DNA of 64,000 nt from Aquipseudomonas ullengensis. GTDB taxonomy: Bacteria; Pseudomonadota; Gammaproteobacteria; Pseudomonadales; Pseudomonadaceae. The position numbers and the translations under genes were made by a program. The stretch lies in contig NZ_JACJUD010000006.1 of NCBI RefSeq assembly GCF_014174475.1, positions 248,001 to 312,000 of the forward strand, given 5' to 3'. Positions 16,769 through 24,724 of this stretch are shown here, in pieces (position 1 is the stretch's first letter; each line of letters begins with the position of its first letter). The notes below the pieces were generated by a model. It saw only the letters and a program-made list of their open reading frames with translations. It was not told the DNA's origin and did no database searches.

Positions 16769-17596
16769 TCAGCTGGCTTGCGGGCTATCGCCACGGGCCA
16801 GACGTGCGTTGATGGCATCGATCACAGCGGGCAGATCGGCGATGGTGTCGATCAGGTAATGCGGGCGGCTCGGCGCAAACAGGGCATCGATACGCTGGCG
16901 TTCGGCGTCCAGCTGCTCGGCGCCGAGCGCCTGGAACTGCTCCCAGCTCAACCCCAGGAAATTGCCGGAGAAGCGCAGTGCCACGGTCCACATGCCCGCG
17001 CTGCGCCCTTCGAGAATGCCGGGCTCGGTGTCGTCGACTTTCACGCAGGCGGCGACGTCATCCAGGCCCAGGGCAATGACGTTGGCCAGCGCCTGCGCCG
17101 GACTTGGGCGGCCCTTGGGCACTTCGTCGGTGGCGACCACGTGATCGGGCAGGTAGCCCTTGGCAGCGGCCAGCTCGACCACCTTGTCCATCACCTGTTT
17201 CGGGTAGCCGGAGCAGGTGCCGATCTTCAGCCCGCGCTGGCGCAGCTCAGCGATGCAGTCGAGGGCGCCGGGAATCAGTGCCGAATGCTCACCGACCTTG
17301 GCGATCTGCAGGGGCATGAAGCGCTCGTAGATGGCAGTGACATCCGCATCACTGGGCAAACGCTCGAAGCGCCGCTGAAAGCGCGCGGCCACGGCCGGTT
17401 GGTCGCACAGGGTGCGGATGTGATCCCACTTGCCCATGCCCATGGGGCCACGGGCCTCTTCCAGGCTGATCTCGACATCGAAGCTGGCGAAGGCCTCGAC
17501 AAAGATGCGGGTCGGCGCGAAGGAGCCGAAGTCGACTACGGTGCCGGCCCAGTCGAGGATCGCGGCTTGCAGGTGGCTAGGGGTTTGGTAGCGCAT
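16769..17596 (-). CDS. phnX: Phosphonoacetaldehyde hydrolase (phosphonatase)
   Basis: HAD-family enzyme that cleaves phosphonoacetaldehyde to acetaldehyde and phosphate, the last step of AEP use. 275 residues. The nucleophile motif is DWAGT (Asp15), in AILDWAGTVVDFG. Lys56 in MGMGKWDHI matches the Schiff-base Lys of the phosphonatase cap. HAD motif II (GTCSGY) and the acidic motif VKVDDTEPGI complete the site. It lies 18 bp downstream of the permease gene in the same operon. Confidence 0.94.
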   Translation of the reverse strand: MRYQTPSHLQAAILDWAGTVVDFGSFAPTRIFVEAFASFDVEISLEEARGPMGMGKWDHIRTLCDQPAVAARFQRRFERLPSDADVTAIYERFMPLQIAKVGEHSALIPGALDCIAELRQRGLKIGTCSGYPKQVMDKVVELAAAKGYLPDHVVATDEVPKGRPSPAQALANVIALGLDDVAACVKVDDTEPGILEGRSAGMWTVALRFSGNFLGLSWEQFQALGAEQLDAERQRIDALFAPSRPHYLIDTIADLPAVIDAINARLARGDSPQAS

Positions 17597-17614
17597 GGCA
17601 GTCTCCAGAAGAAA

Positions 17615-19327
17615 TCAGTGGCCAGGGGCTGGCGTGCGCCAGGCCTGGGAGCGGCGCAGCAGGCCGCGCGAGAGGCCGGCGAGCAGCAGCGACACGCCAG
17701 CGGAAGTAAGCAGGATCAGGGTCGACATGGCCGCGGCGCCGCCGACGTTGCCGGCGTCGTCCATGTTCAGCACGGCCACGGCGGCGAGCACGCTGTCCGG
17801 GCTGTAGAGGAAGATCGCCGCCGACACCGTGGTCATCGCCGAGACGAACAGGTAGCGGATGATGTCGAGCAGCGCCGGCAGGCAGATCGGCAAGGTCACG
17901 CGGCAGAAGTGGCGCAACAGCGGCACTTTCAGCGACAGCGCGGCGGCTTCGAATTCGCTGTCGAGCTGGCGCAGCGCAGTGCTGGCGGTCATCTGCGCGG
18001 TGGTCAGAAAATGCGCGATGGTGCACACCACCAGCAGGGTCAGGCTGCCGTACAGGCCGCTCAGCGGGTTGCCCGGCAGGTTGAAAAAGAACACGTAGCC
18101 CAGGCCCAGCACCAAACCCGGCACCGCCATCGGCACGAAACTGAGCAGGCGCAGGGCCTGGGTCAGCGGGCTCTGCCGGGTTTTCTCCATCAGGTAGGCG
18201 CCGGTGAAGATCAGCAGGCTGCCGAACAGCGCACTGCACACCGCCAATAGCAGGCTATTGCGATAGGCCAACCAGCCGCCGGGCAAATCCGAGAAGGCGT
18301 AGTGCTGCAGCGACAGCGACAGGTCGTAGGGCCAGAACTTCACCAGCGACGAGTAGATCGCCATGCCAAACACGCCGAGCAGCGTGCTGCAGATCAGCAA
18401 GGTCACCAGCAAAAATGCCAGGTCGCGGCGCCGTGACGGCTGCGGGTGATAAACCTGAGCGCGGCCGCTTATGGCATCGCGCTGGCGGCGACGCAGCCAC
18501 AGGTCGACCGCGAAGCTGAGCAGCGCCGGCAGCAGCAGGACCATGCCGATCAACGCGCCGCGACCGAACTGCTGCTGGCCGACCACCGCCTTGTAAGCCT
18601 CCAGCGCCAGCACCTGATAGTCACCGCCCACCACCACCGGCACGCCGAAATCGGTGATGCACAGGGTGAACACCAAGCAGAAGGCGGCAAACACGCCCTG
18701 CCGGCTGCCCGGCCAGGTGATGCTGCGAAACGCCCGCCAGGGCGATGCACCCATGCTTGAGGCGGCGTCGAACAGCCGCGCATCGGCCAGCGCCAGGGCA
18801 GACAGCAGCACCATCAGCGCATGGGGGAAGGTGTAGATGGCCTGGCCGAGGACGATGCCCCAGAAACCGTAGATGTTGTCCGGTACCAGGCCGCGCAGCA
18901 CGCCCTGGTTGCCGAACAGGTAGATCAGGGCGATGCCCGGCAGCATCGACGGCGCCAGCAGCGGCAGCAGGGAAATACTGCGCCACAGCGGTTTGCCAGG
19001 TATGCAGGTGCGCTGCAGGGCGTAGGCGAAGGCATAGGCCAGCGGCACCACGATGCAGGCCACGGTCAGCGACACGCTCAGGCTATTGCCCACTAGCCAG
19101 CGGAAATTGGCGCTGCCGAACAGCTCGGTCGCCGCCAGCAGGCCACCGCCCTGCCCGTCTTCGCCACTGAAGCCACGCCAGAGCATGGCCAGCAGCGGCA
19201 GCAGCACCGCGAGGGTCAGCAACACCAGCAGCAGCCACTGGCCGCCGAGCACGAACAGGCGGTCGGCCAGGTCGGCGGGCGCGGCGCGGCGCAACGGTGC
19301 GGGCTTGAGGGTTAGTACGCGTTGCAT
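17615..19327 (-). CDS. 2-aminoethylphosphonate ABC transporter, fused double permease
   Basis: 570-residue inner-membrane protein containing two BPD_transp_1 units in one chain. The first has its EAA-like loop at DAASSMGASPWRAFRSITWPG near residue 200, the second at AALSLKVPLLRHFCRVTLP near 480. About twelve membrane segments. Fusion of both permeases is normal for the FbpB/PhnU2 type. Only one base separates it from the ATPase gene, so translation is tightly coupled. Confidence 0.88.
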   Translation of the reverse strand: MQRVLTLKPAPLRRAAPADLADRLFVLGGQWLLLVLLTLAVLLPLLAMLWRGFSGEDGQGGGLLAATELFGSANFRWLVGNSLSVSLTVACIVVPLAYAFAYALQRTCIPGKPLWRSISLLPLLAPSMLPGIALIYLFGNQGVLRGLVPDNIYGFWGIVLGQAIYTFPHALMVLLSALALADARLFDAASSMGASPWRAFRSITWPGSRQGVFAAFCLVFTLCITDFGVPVVVGGDYQVLALEAYKAVVGQQQFGRGALIGMVLLLPALLSFAVDLWLRRRQRDAISGRAQVYHPQPSRRRDLAFLLVTLLICSTLLGVFGMAIYSSLVKFWPYDLSLSLQHYAFSDLPGGWLAYRNSLLLAVCSALFGSLLIFTGAYLMEKTRQSPLTQALRLLSFVPMAVPGLVLGLGYVFFFNLPGNPLSGLYGSLTLLVVCTIAHFLTTAQMTASTALRQLDSEFEAAALSLKVPLLRHFCRVTLPICLPALLDIIRYLFVSAMTTVSAAIFLYSPDSVLAAVAVLNMDDAGNVGGAAAMSTLILLTSAGVSLLLAGLSRGLLRRSQAWRTPAPGH

Positions 19328-19328
19328 A

Positions 19329-20381
19329 TCAGGCGAACACCTGCAGGCTGCGCGGCGGCAGCGCCACCCAGATCTCCGCCCCGGCCAGCTTCGGCATGGC
19401 CTGCGGCTCCAGCTCGGCGAGCAGACTGTGGCCCGGCAGCGCGTCCAGTTCGAAGCTCAGCCGGCAGCGATTGCCGAGAAAGGTGATCTCGCGCATCTGC
19501 GCGCTGAACAGGTTTTCCTCATGCACCGGCGGATTGATCACCACCGCTTCCGGGCGGCAGAACAGCCGGCCGCGCTCGCGGGTATCGCTGGCGTGCAGGC
19601 GCAGGCTGAGTTCGCCAACGCGCACATGGCCATGCTCGCCACGCTCGAACGGCAGCCAGTTGCCCTGGCCGACGAACTCGGCCACGAACGGCGTGGCCGG
19701 CGCGCGGTAGATCTCCTGCGGGCTGGCGAACTGCTCGACGCGGCCGTGGTTGATCACCGCGATGCGGTCGGCCATCAGCATGGCCTCATCCTGGTTGTGG
19801 GTGACCATCAGGGTGGTGATGCCCAGGCGCTTCTGCAGCTGGCGCAGCTCGCCGCACAGGTGCTCGCGCACACGCGCATCGAGGGCCGACATCGGCTCGT
19901 CGAGCAACAGCAGCGAGGGCGCCGGGGCCAGGGCGCGGGCCAGGGCCACACGCTGCTGCTGGCCGCCGGAGAGCTGGCCGGGGTATTTCTTCTCGCTACC
20001 CACCAGGCCAACCAGTTCGAGCATCTCGGCGACCCGCGCACGGATGGTCTCGCGGTTGTTGCCGGCCAGGCCGTAGCCGATGTTCTGCTCCACCGTCAGG
20101 TTGGGGAACAACGCGTAGGACTGGAATAGGATGCCGTAGTCACGCGCCTGCGGCGGCAGCTCGGAGACATCCCGCGAACCGATAACGATGGTCCCGCGAT
20201 CCTGGCGCTCCAGCCCGGCGATGCAGCGCAGCAGCGTGGTCTTGCCGCAACCGGAGGGGCCCAGCAGGCACACCAGCTCACCGGCAGCGATATCCAGCGA
20301 CACCCCGTCCAGCGCCTTGAATGCGCCGAAACCCTTGTGGATATCGCGTACCTGCATGTTCACGGAAAGCGGCATAGTCAT
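19329..20381 (-). CDS. 2-aminoethylphosphonate ABC transporter, ATP-binding protein
   Basis: 350 residues (PhnT2-like). Walker A GPSGCGKTT near residue 40, Q-loop FQSYALFP, signature LSGGQQQR, Walker B LLLLDEP, and switch His in TLMVTHNQDEAM. A C-terminal TOBE-like region follows (~residues 280-345). First gene of the minus-strand AEP operon; ATG at 20381 with GAGG upstream. A 16-bp palindrome lies 88 bp upstream (20469-20484). Confidence 0.9.
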   Translation of the reverse strand: MTMPLSVNMQVRDIHKGFGAFKALDGVSLDIAAGELVCLLGPSGCGKTTLLRCIAGLERQDRGTIVIGSRDVSELPPQARDYGILFQSYALFPNLTVEQNIGYGLAGNNRETIRARVAEMLELVGLVGSEKKYPGQLSGGQQQRVALARALAPAPSLLLLDEPMSALDARVREHLCGELRQLQKRLGITTLMVTHNQDEAMLMADRIAVINHGRVEQFASPQEIYRAPATPFVAEFVGQGNWLPFERGEHGHVRVGELSLRLHASDTRERGRLFCRPEAVVINPPVHEENLFSAQMREITFLGNRCRLSFELDALPGHSLLAELEPQAMPKLAGAEIWVALPPRSLQVFA

Positions 20382-20468
20382 GACGGAACCTCATTGAGCG
20401 ATCAGCTCGGACGAGGGTCATGCTAAACAGCGAGTGCTAAGGCTTTGTGGCAGTTGGGCAAAAGCTGC

Positions 20469-20484
20469 CGATAGTGCTATCGGT
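20469..20484. promoter_or_regulatory. Candidate operator of the AEP operon
   Basis: CCGATAGTGCTATCGG: 7-bp perfect arms around a central TG. It lies upstream of the ATPase gene that heads the AEP operon and downstream of the phosphonate-type LysR gene. Position and dyad are typical of LysR binding sites. Inference only. Confidence 0.5.
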
Positions 20485-20502
20485 GGATTTGTGTAGCGAC
20501 GC

Positions 20503-20595
20503 CCTCTCCCCTTGGGTGAGGGCTGGGGTGAGGGGAAATGCAGAGTCGCTCGGAGCATCCCTCACCCCTGGCCCCTCTCCCGGAGGGAGAGGGGA
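20503..20595. repeat. C/G-rich interspersed inverted repeat (CCCTCTCCCC type)
   Basis: CCCTCTCCCCTTGGGTGAGG and CTGGGGTGAGGGG on the left; CCCTCACCCCTGG and CTCCCGGAGGGAGAGGGG on the right. They form nested hairpins. This is a common dispersed element type in pseudomonad genomes. It lies between the LysR gene and the AEP operon. Confidence 0.6.
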
Positions 20596-20612
20596 AAGAG
20601 CGCTTCGCGCTC

Positions 20613-21470
20613 CTACAGCTGATTGCGCGCCAGCTCGAGGAAGGCTGCCGGCAACCGCGCCTGGCGGCGCTCCTTGAGGCAGTAGAGGTACTCGGCGATC
20701 AGCGGCGCGCCTTCCAGCTCGACCACCTTGAGCTGCGGGTTATCCGGTACTTCGTGGCGGGCGATGATGCTGATGCCGATATTGCGCAGCACCGCCTCGC
20801 GGATCGACTCGCGGCTGCCGATTTCCAGCAGCGGGCCGAGGGCGACTCCAGCCTCGCGCAGCAGGGTTTCACTGAGCACACGGGTGGTCGAGCCGCTCTC
20901 GCGCATCAGCAGGCAGTGCCCAGCGAGGGCGCTCAACGGCACGCGGTCATGGGCGGCCAGCGGATGCTCGCGATGCACCGCCAGCACCAGCGGATCGTGG
21001 CCCAAGACCAGCCGAGTCAGGCGCGCATCCTCGACCAGTTGCGAGGAGGCGGCGAGGTCGACGCGGTATTCCTCCAGCGCCTCGATCACCTGCTGCGAGT
21101 TGCCGATCTCCAGGGTCACCTCGCACTGCGGGAACTGCGCCCGGAAGCCCCTGACCAGGTCGAGCACGTAATAGGGCGCGGTGGCCCCGATGCGCAACGC
21201 GCCCTGCACCTGGCCGCTGTTGCGCAGGAAGAACTCGATGTCGGCTTCCTGCTGCAGCAGCTTCTGCACCATGGGCAACAGCCGCGCGCCCTCGTCGCTG
21301 AGCGTCAGACGACGGCCGCCGCGGTAGAACAGCTCGACACCGTACTGGCCTTCGAGGCTGCGAATCTGTGTGGTGACCGTGGGCTGGCTGAGGCCAAGCT
21401 TCTTCGCCGCCTGGGTGATGCTGCCCAGGCGGGCGACCATGTGGAAGGATTTCAGCTCGGCGGAGAGCAC
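20613..21470 (-). CDS. LysR regulator associated with aminoethylphosphonate catabolism
   Basis: 285 residues. DNA-binding domain FHMVARLGSITQAAKKLGLSQPTVTTQIRSLE at the N-terminus. The effector domain has IGATAPYYVLDLVRGFRAQFP, a pattern I associate with the phosphonate-linked LysR group (TIGR03339). The start codon is GTG at 21470, only 4 bp after the thyA stop, so it may be transcribed by read-through from thyA or from a promoter within thyA. It lies directly upstream of the AEP operon in the same orientation. Confidence 0.85.
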   Translation of the reverse strand: MLSAELKSFHMVARLGSITQAAKKLGLSQPTVTTQIRSLEGQYGVELFYRGGRRLTLSDEGARLLPMVQKLLQQEADIEFFLRNSGQVQGALRIGATAPYYVLDLVRGFRAQFPQCEVTLEIGNSQQVIEALEEYRVDLAASSQLVEDARLTRLVLGHDPLVLAVHREHPLAAHDRVPLSALAGHCLLMRESGSTTRVLSETLLREAGVALGPLLEIGSRESIREAVLRNIGISIIARHEVPDNPQLKVVELEGAPLIAEYLYCLKERRQARLPAAFLELARNQL

Positions 21471-21474
21471 CGAA

Positions 21475-22269
21475 TCAGACCGCCACCGGCGCGCTGATAT
21501 GCGGATGGGCCTGGTAGCCGACCAGTTCGAAGTCTTCGAATTTGAAGCCGAGCAGGTCCTTGACCTCCGGGTTGAGCTTCATCACCGGCAGCGGCAGCGG
21601 CTCACGGGTCAGTTGCAGGTCGGTCTGTTCCAGGTGGTTGGCGTACAGGTGGCAGTCGCCGCCGGTCCAGATGAACTCGCCCGGTTGCAGGCCGCAGACC
21701 TGGGCCACCATCAGGGTCAGCAGGGCATAGCTGGCGATGTTGAACGGCACGCCGAGGAAGATATCGGCCGAGCGCTGGTACAGCTGGCAGCTCAGCTTGC
21801 CGTCGGCGACGTAGAACTGGAACAACGCGTGGCACGGCGGCAGGGCCATCTGCTCGACCAGCGCCGGGTTCCAGGCGGAGACGATCAGGCGACGCGAATC
21901 CGGGTTCTTCTTGATCATCTCGACCAGCTTGCTGATCTGGTCGATCGACTCACCGTTCGGCGCCGGCCAGCTGCGCCACTGGTAGCCGTACACCGGGCCG
22001 AGGTCGCCGTTCTCGTCGGCCCATTCGTCCCAGATGCGTACGCCGTTTTCCTTCAGGTACTTGATGTTGGTGTCGCCCTGGAGGAACCACAGCAGCTCGT
22101 GGATGATCGACTTCAGGTGGCACTTCTTGGTGGTCACCAGCGGGAAGCCGTCGGCCAGGTCGAAGCGCATCTGGTGGGCGAAGACGCTGTAGGTGCCGGT
22201 GCCGGTGCGGTCGCTCTTGAAGGTGCCGGTCTCGCGGACCAGGCGCATCAGGTCGAGGTACTGTTTCAT
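21475..22269 (-). CDS. thyA: Thymidylate synthase
   Basis: Methylates dUMP to dTMP using methylene-tetrahydrofolate. 264 residues, the E. coli-type length. Catalytic Cys146 in ALPPCHALFQF; dUMP-binding RRLIVSAWNP and QRSADIFLGVPFNIASYA are intact. It overlaps the lgt stop by 4 bp, the conserved lgt-thyA arrangement of gammaproteobacteria. Confidence 0.97.
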   Translation of the reverse strand: MKQYLDLMRLVRETGTFKSDRTGTGTYSVFAHQMRFDLADGFPLVTTKKCHLKSIIHELLWFLQGDTNIKYLKENGVRIWDEWADENGDLGPVYGYQWRSWPAPNGESIDQISKLVEMIKKNPDSRRLIVSAWNPALVEQMALPPCHALFQFYVADGKLSCQLYQRSADIFLGVPFNIASYALLTLMVAQVCGLQPGEFIWTGGDCHLYANHLEQTDLQLTREPLPLPVMKLNPEVKDLLGFKFEDFELVGYQAHPHISAPVAV

Positions 22270-23066
22270 TGCGCGGCTCCTTGGGCAGTTTCACGGCGGT
22301 AAGCCCAGATCATAAGCCCCAGGCCGCCGAGAATCATCGGCACGCAGAGCAGCTGGCCCATGGTCAGCCAGCCGAAGGCCAGGTAGCCAAGTTGCGCATC
22401 CGGCACGCGGACGAACTCGACGATAAAGCGGAAGATGCCATAGCAAATCGCGAACAGGCCGGACACCGCCATGGTCGGGCGCGGCTTGCGCGAGAACGCC
22501 CAGAGGATGACGAACAGTGCCACGCCTTCGAGGGCGAACTGGTACAGCTGCGACGGGTGACGCGGCAGCGGCCCGCCGTTGGGGAAGACCATCGCCCAGG
22601 GCACGTCCGTGACCTTGCCCCACAGCTCCGAGTTGATGAAGTTGCCGATGCGCCCGGCGCCCAGGCCGATCGGCACCAGCGGCGCGATGAAGTCCATCAG
22701 CTCGAAGAAGCTCTTGTTGTTGCGCTTGCCAAACCACAGGGTGGCGAGGATCACGCCGATCAGCCCGCCGTGGAACGACATGCCGCCCTTCCATATCTGC
22801 AGCACGCGCAGCGGCTCGGCGATGTAGCTGTGCAGGTCGTAGAACAGCACGTAGCCGAGGCGGCCACCGAGGATCACGCCCATGGCCACCCAAAACACCA
22901 GGTCGGAGAGTTTCTCCTGGCTCCAGGTCGGGTCGAAGGCCTTCAGCCGGCGGGTCGCCAGCAGCCAGGCGCCACCAATGCCGACCAGGTACATCAGGCC
23001 GTACCAGTGGATCTGCAGAAAGCCCAGGTCGAGGGCTACCGGGTTGATCTGGGGATAAGCCAGCAT
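22266..23066 (-). CDS. lgt: Phosphatidylglycerol--prolipoprotein diacylglyceryl transferase
   Basis: Inner-membrane enzyme that adds diacylglycerol to the lipobox Cys of prolipoproteins. 266 residues with about seven membrane segments. The family signature GLGAGRIGNFINSELWG is present near residue 140, and the conserved HGGLIGV near 100. I chose the ATG at 23066 because AAGGAG is five bases away; the GTG just upstream would be too close. Confidence 0.96.
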   Translation of the reverse strand: MLAYPQINPVALDLGFLQIHWYGLMYLVGIGGAWLLATRRLKAFDPTWSQEKLSDLVFWVAMGVILGGRLGYVLFYDLHSYIAEPLRVLQIWKGGMSFHGGLIGVILATLWFGKRNNKSFFELMDFIAPLVPIGLGAGRIGNFINSELWGKVTDVPWAMVFPNGGPLPRHPSQLYQFALEGVALFVILWAFSRKPRPTMAVSGLFAICYGIFRFIVEFVRVPDAQLGYLAFGWLTMGQLLCVPMILGGLGLMIWAYRRETAQGAAQ

Positions 23067-23075
23067 CACGACTCC

Positions 23076-23858
23076 TTAGATGAGGAAGCTCACGCCCACG
23101 CAAAGCAGCAGCAGGGCGAACAGACGTTTCAACACATGGGCCGGCAGACGGTGCGCGAGGCGCGCGCCGAAGCGGGCAAAAAACATACTGGTGATGGCAA
23201 TACCGACCATCGCCGGCAGGTACACGAAGCCCAGGCTCCACGGCGGCAGATGCGCCTCGTGCCAGCCGAGCAGCATGAAACTCAGGGCGCTGGCCGCCGC
23301 AATCGGCAGGCCGCAGGCCGAGGATGTAGCCACCGCTTGCTGCATCGGCACGCTGCGCCAGGTGAGGAACGGCACGGTCAGCGAACCGCCGCCAATACCG
23401 AAGATCGCCGAGGCCCAACCGATCACCACGCCGGCCAGGGTCAGCCCGGGCTTGCCTGGGACACCGCGACTGGCCTTGGGTTTCAAACCCAGGCCCATCT
23501 GCACGGCGATGACGATGGCGAACACGCCGATGATCTTCTGCAGCAGCGGGCCCTGGATCGACGCGGCGGTGAGCGCACCCAATCCGGCGCCGAGGAGAAT
23601 GCCGACGGCCATCCAGGCGAAGATTGGCCAGCGCACCGCACCCTTGCGCTGGTGTTCCAGCACTGAGTTGATCGAGGTGAAGATGATGGTGGCCAGCGAC
23701 GTACCGACCGCCAGGTGGGTGAGGATCGACTGGTCAAAACCCTGGGCGGTGAAGCTGAATACCAGCACCGGCACGATGATGATGCCGCCACCTACGCCGA
23801 ACAGCCCGGCCAGCACGCCGGCCGCCGCGCCCAGCACCAGATAGAGCAGAAATTCCAT
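23076..23858 (-). CDS. TauE/SafE family sulfite/anion exporter
   Basis: 260-residue membrane protein with about eight segments and the family double motif: GLFGVGGGIIIVPVLVF near the N-terminus and FGIGGGSLTVPFLTW near residue 165. The substrate is unknown; the family is linked to sulfite, organosulfonate or other anion movement. Start ATG 23858 with a G-rich ribosome-binding site. It lies 9 bp upstream of lgt on the same strand and is probably cotranscribed with lgt and thyA. Confidence 0.88.
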   Translation of the reverse strand: MEFLLYLVLGAAAGVLAGLFGVGGGIIIVPVLVFSFTAQGFDQSILTHLAVGTSLATIIFTSINSVLEHQRKGAVRWPIFAWMAVGILLGAGLGALTAASIQGPLLQKIIGVFAIVIAVQMGLGLKPKASRGVPGKPGLTLAGVVIGWASAIFGIGGGSLTVPFLTWRSVPMQQAVATSSACGLPIAAASALSFMLLGWHEAHLPPWSLGFVYLPAMVGIAITSMFFARFGARLAHRLPAHVLKRLFALLLLCVGVSFLI

Positions 23859-23965
23859 CCACACCCCCGCAAACGAAGCCGGCATGGTAACGGATGGCGC
23901 CCCCGGCCTCCACTTGCGGCGACGGATGCAGTAGGCTCGACGGACCCTACACAGGATGTGTCTCC

Positions 23966-24724
23966 ATGTGTCTGATCGTCTTCGCCTGGCGCCCCGGCCA
24001 TCCGCAGCCACTGGTGCTGGCCGCCAACCGTGACGAGTTCTACCACCGCCCCAGCCAGGCCCTGGCCGAATGGCCCGACGCACCCGGACTGTACGCCGGG
24101 CGCGACCTGCAGGCCGGTGGCACCTGGCTCGGAGTGAATGCCGCCGGGCGCTTCGCCGCCCTGACCAATATCCGCGACCCACGCCAGGCCCAAGGCCCGC
24201 GCTCGCGTGGCGAGCTGGTGGTGGATTTTCTGCGCGGTGAGCTGAGCGCGGAGGATTACCTGGGCCAGGTCTGTGAGCGACTGGAGCAGTACAGCGGCTT
24301 CAACCTGCTGCTCGGCGACCGCGAGACGCTGTACTGCTTCAACTCCGATAGCAGCCAGCCGCGCCAGCTGGAGGCCGGCCTCTACGGCCTGTCGAATGCC
24401 GACCTGGACACGCCCTGGCCCAAGCTGCTGCGCGCCACCGCCGCACTGGCCGGCACCCTCGATGACCCGCAACCAGACAACCTGCTGGAACTGCTGCGCG
24501 ACCGCAGCCAGCCGCCCCGCGTGCTGCTGCCAGACACCGGCATTGGCCTGGATTGGGAGCTGCTGCTGTCGAGCATCTTCATCGTCGGCCCCGGCTACGG
24601 CACCTGCGCCAGCAGTGCGCTGCTGCTGGGCGCCGACGGCCAAGTGGAACTGATCGAACGCAGCTACGGCACGGATGGCCAGGCCACTGGAGAAGTCGCC
24701 GTCCGGCTGCTGGCTAACCGCTGA
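23966..24724 (+). CDS. NRDE family protein (TANGO2-like)
   Basis: 252 residues. The N-terminus MCLIVFAWRPGHPQPLVLAA begins with the family's conserved Cys2 (Ntn-hydrolase-like), followed by the name-giving NRDE in AANRDEFYHRP. Other conserved blocks are AGGTWLGVN and ALTNIRDP. TANGO2 relatives are implicated in heme or lipid handling; the bacterial role is unknown. The 3' end overlaps the convergent chemoreceptor gene by 11 bp. Confidence 0.88.
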   Translation: MCLIVFAWRPGHPQPLVLAANRDEFYHRPSQALAEWPDAPGLYAGRDLQAGGTWLGVNAAGRFAALTNIRDPRQAQGPRSRGELVVDFLRGELSAEDYLGQVCERLEQYSGFNLLLGDRETLYCFNSDSSQPRQLEAGLYGLSNADLDTPWPKLLRATAALAGTLDDPQPDNLLELLRDRSQPPRVLLPDTGIGLDWELLLSSIFIVGPGYGTCASSALLLGADGQVELIERSYGTDGQATGEVAVRLLANR

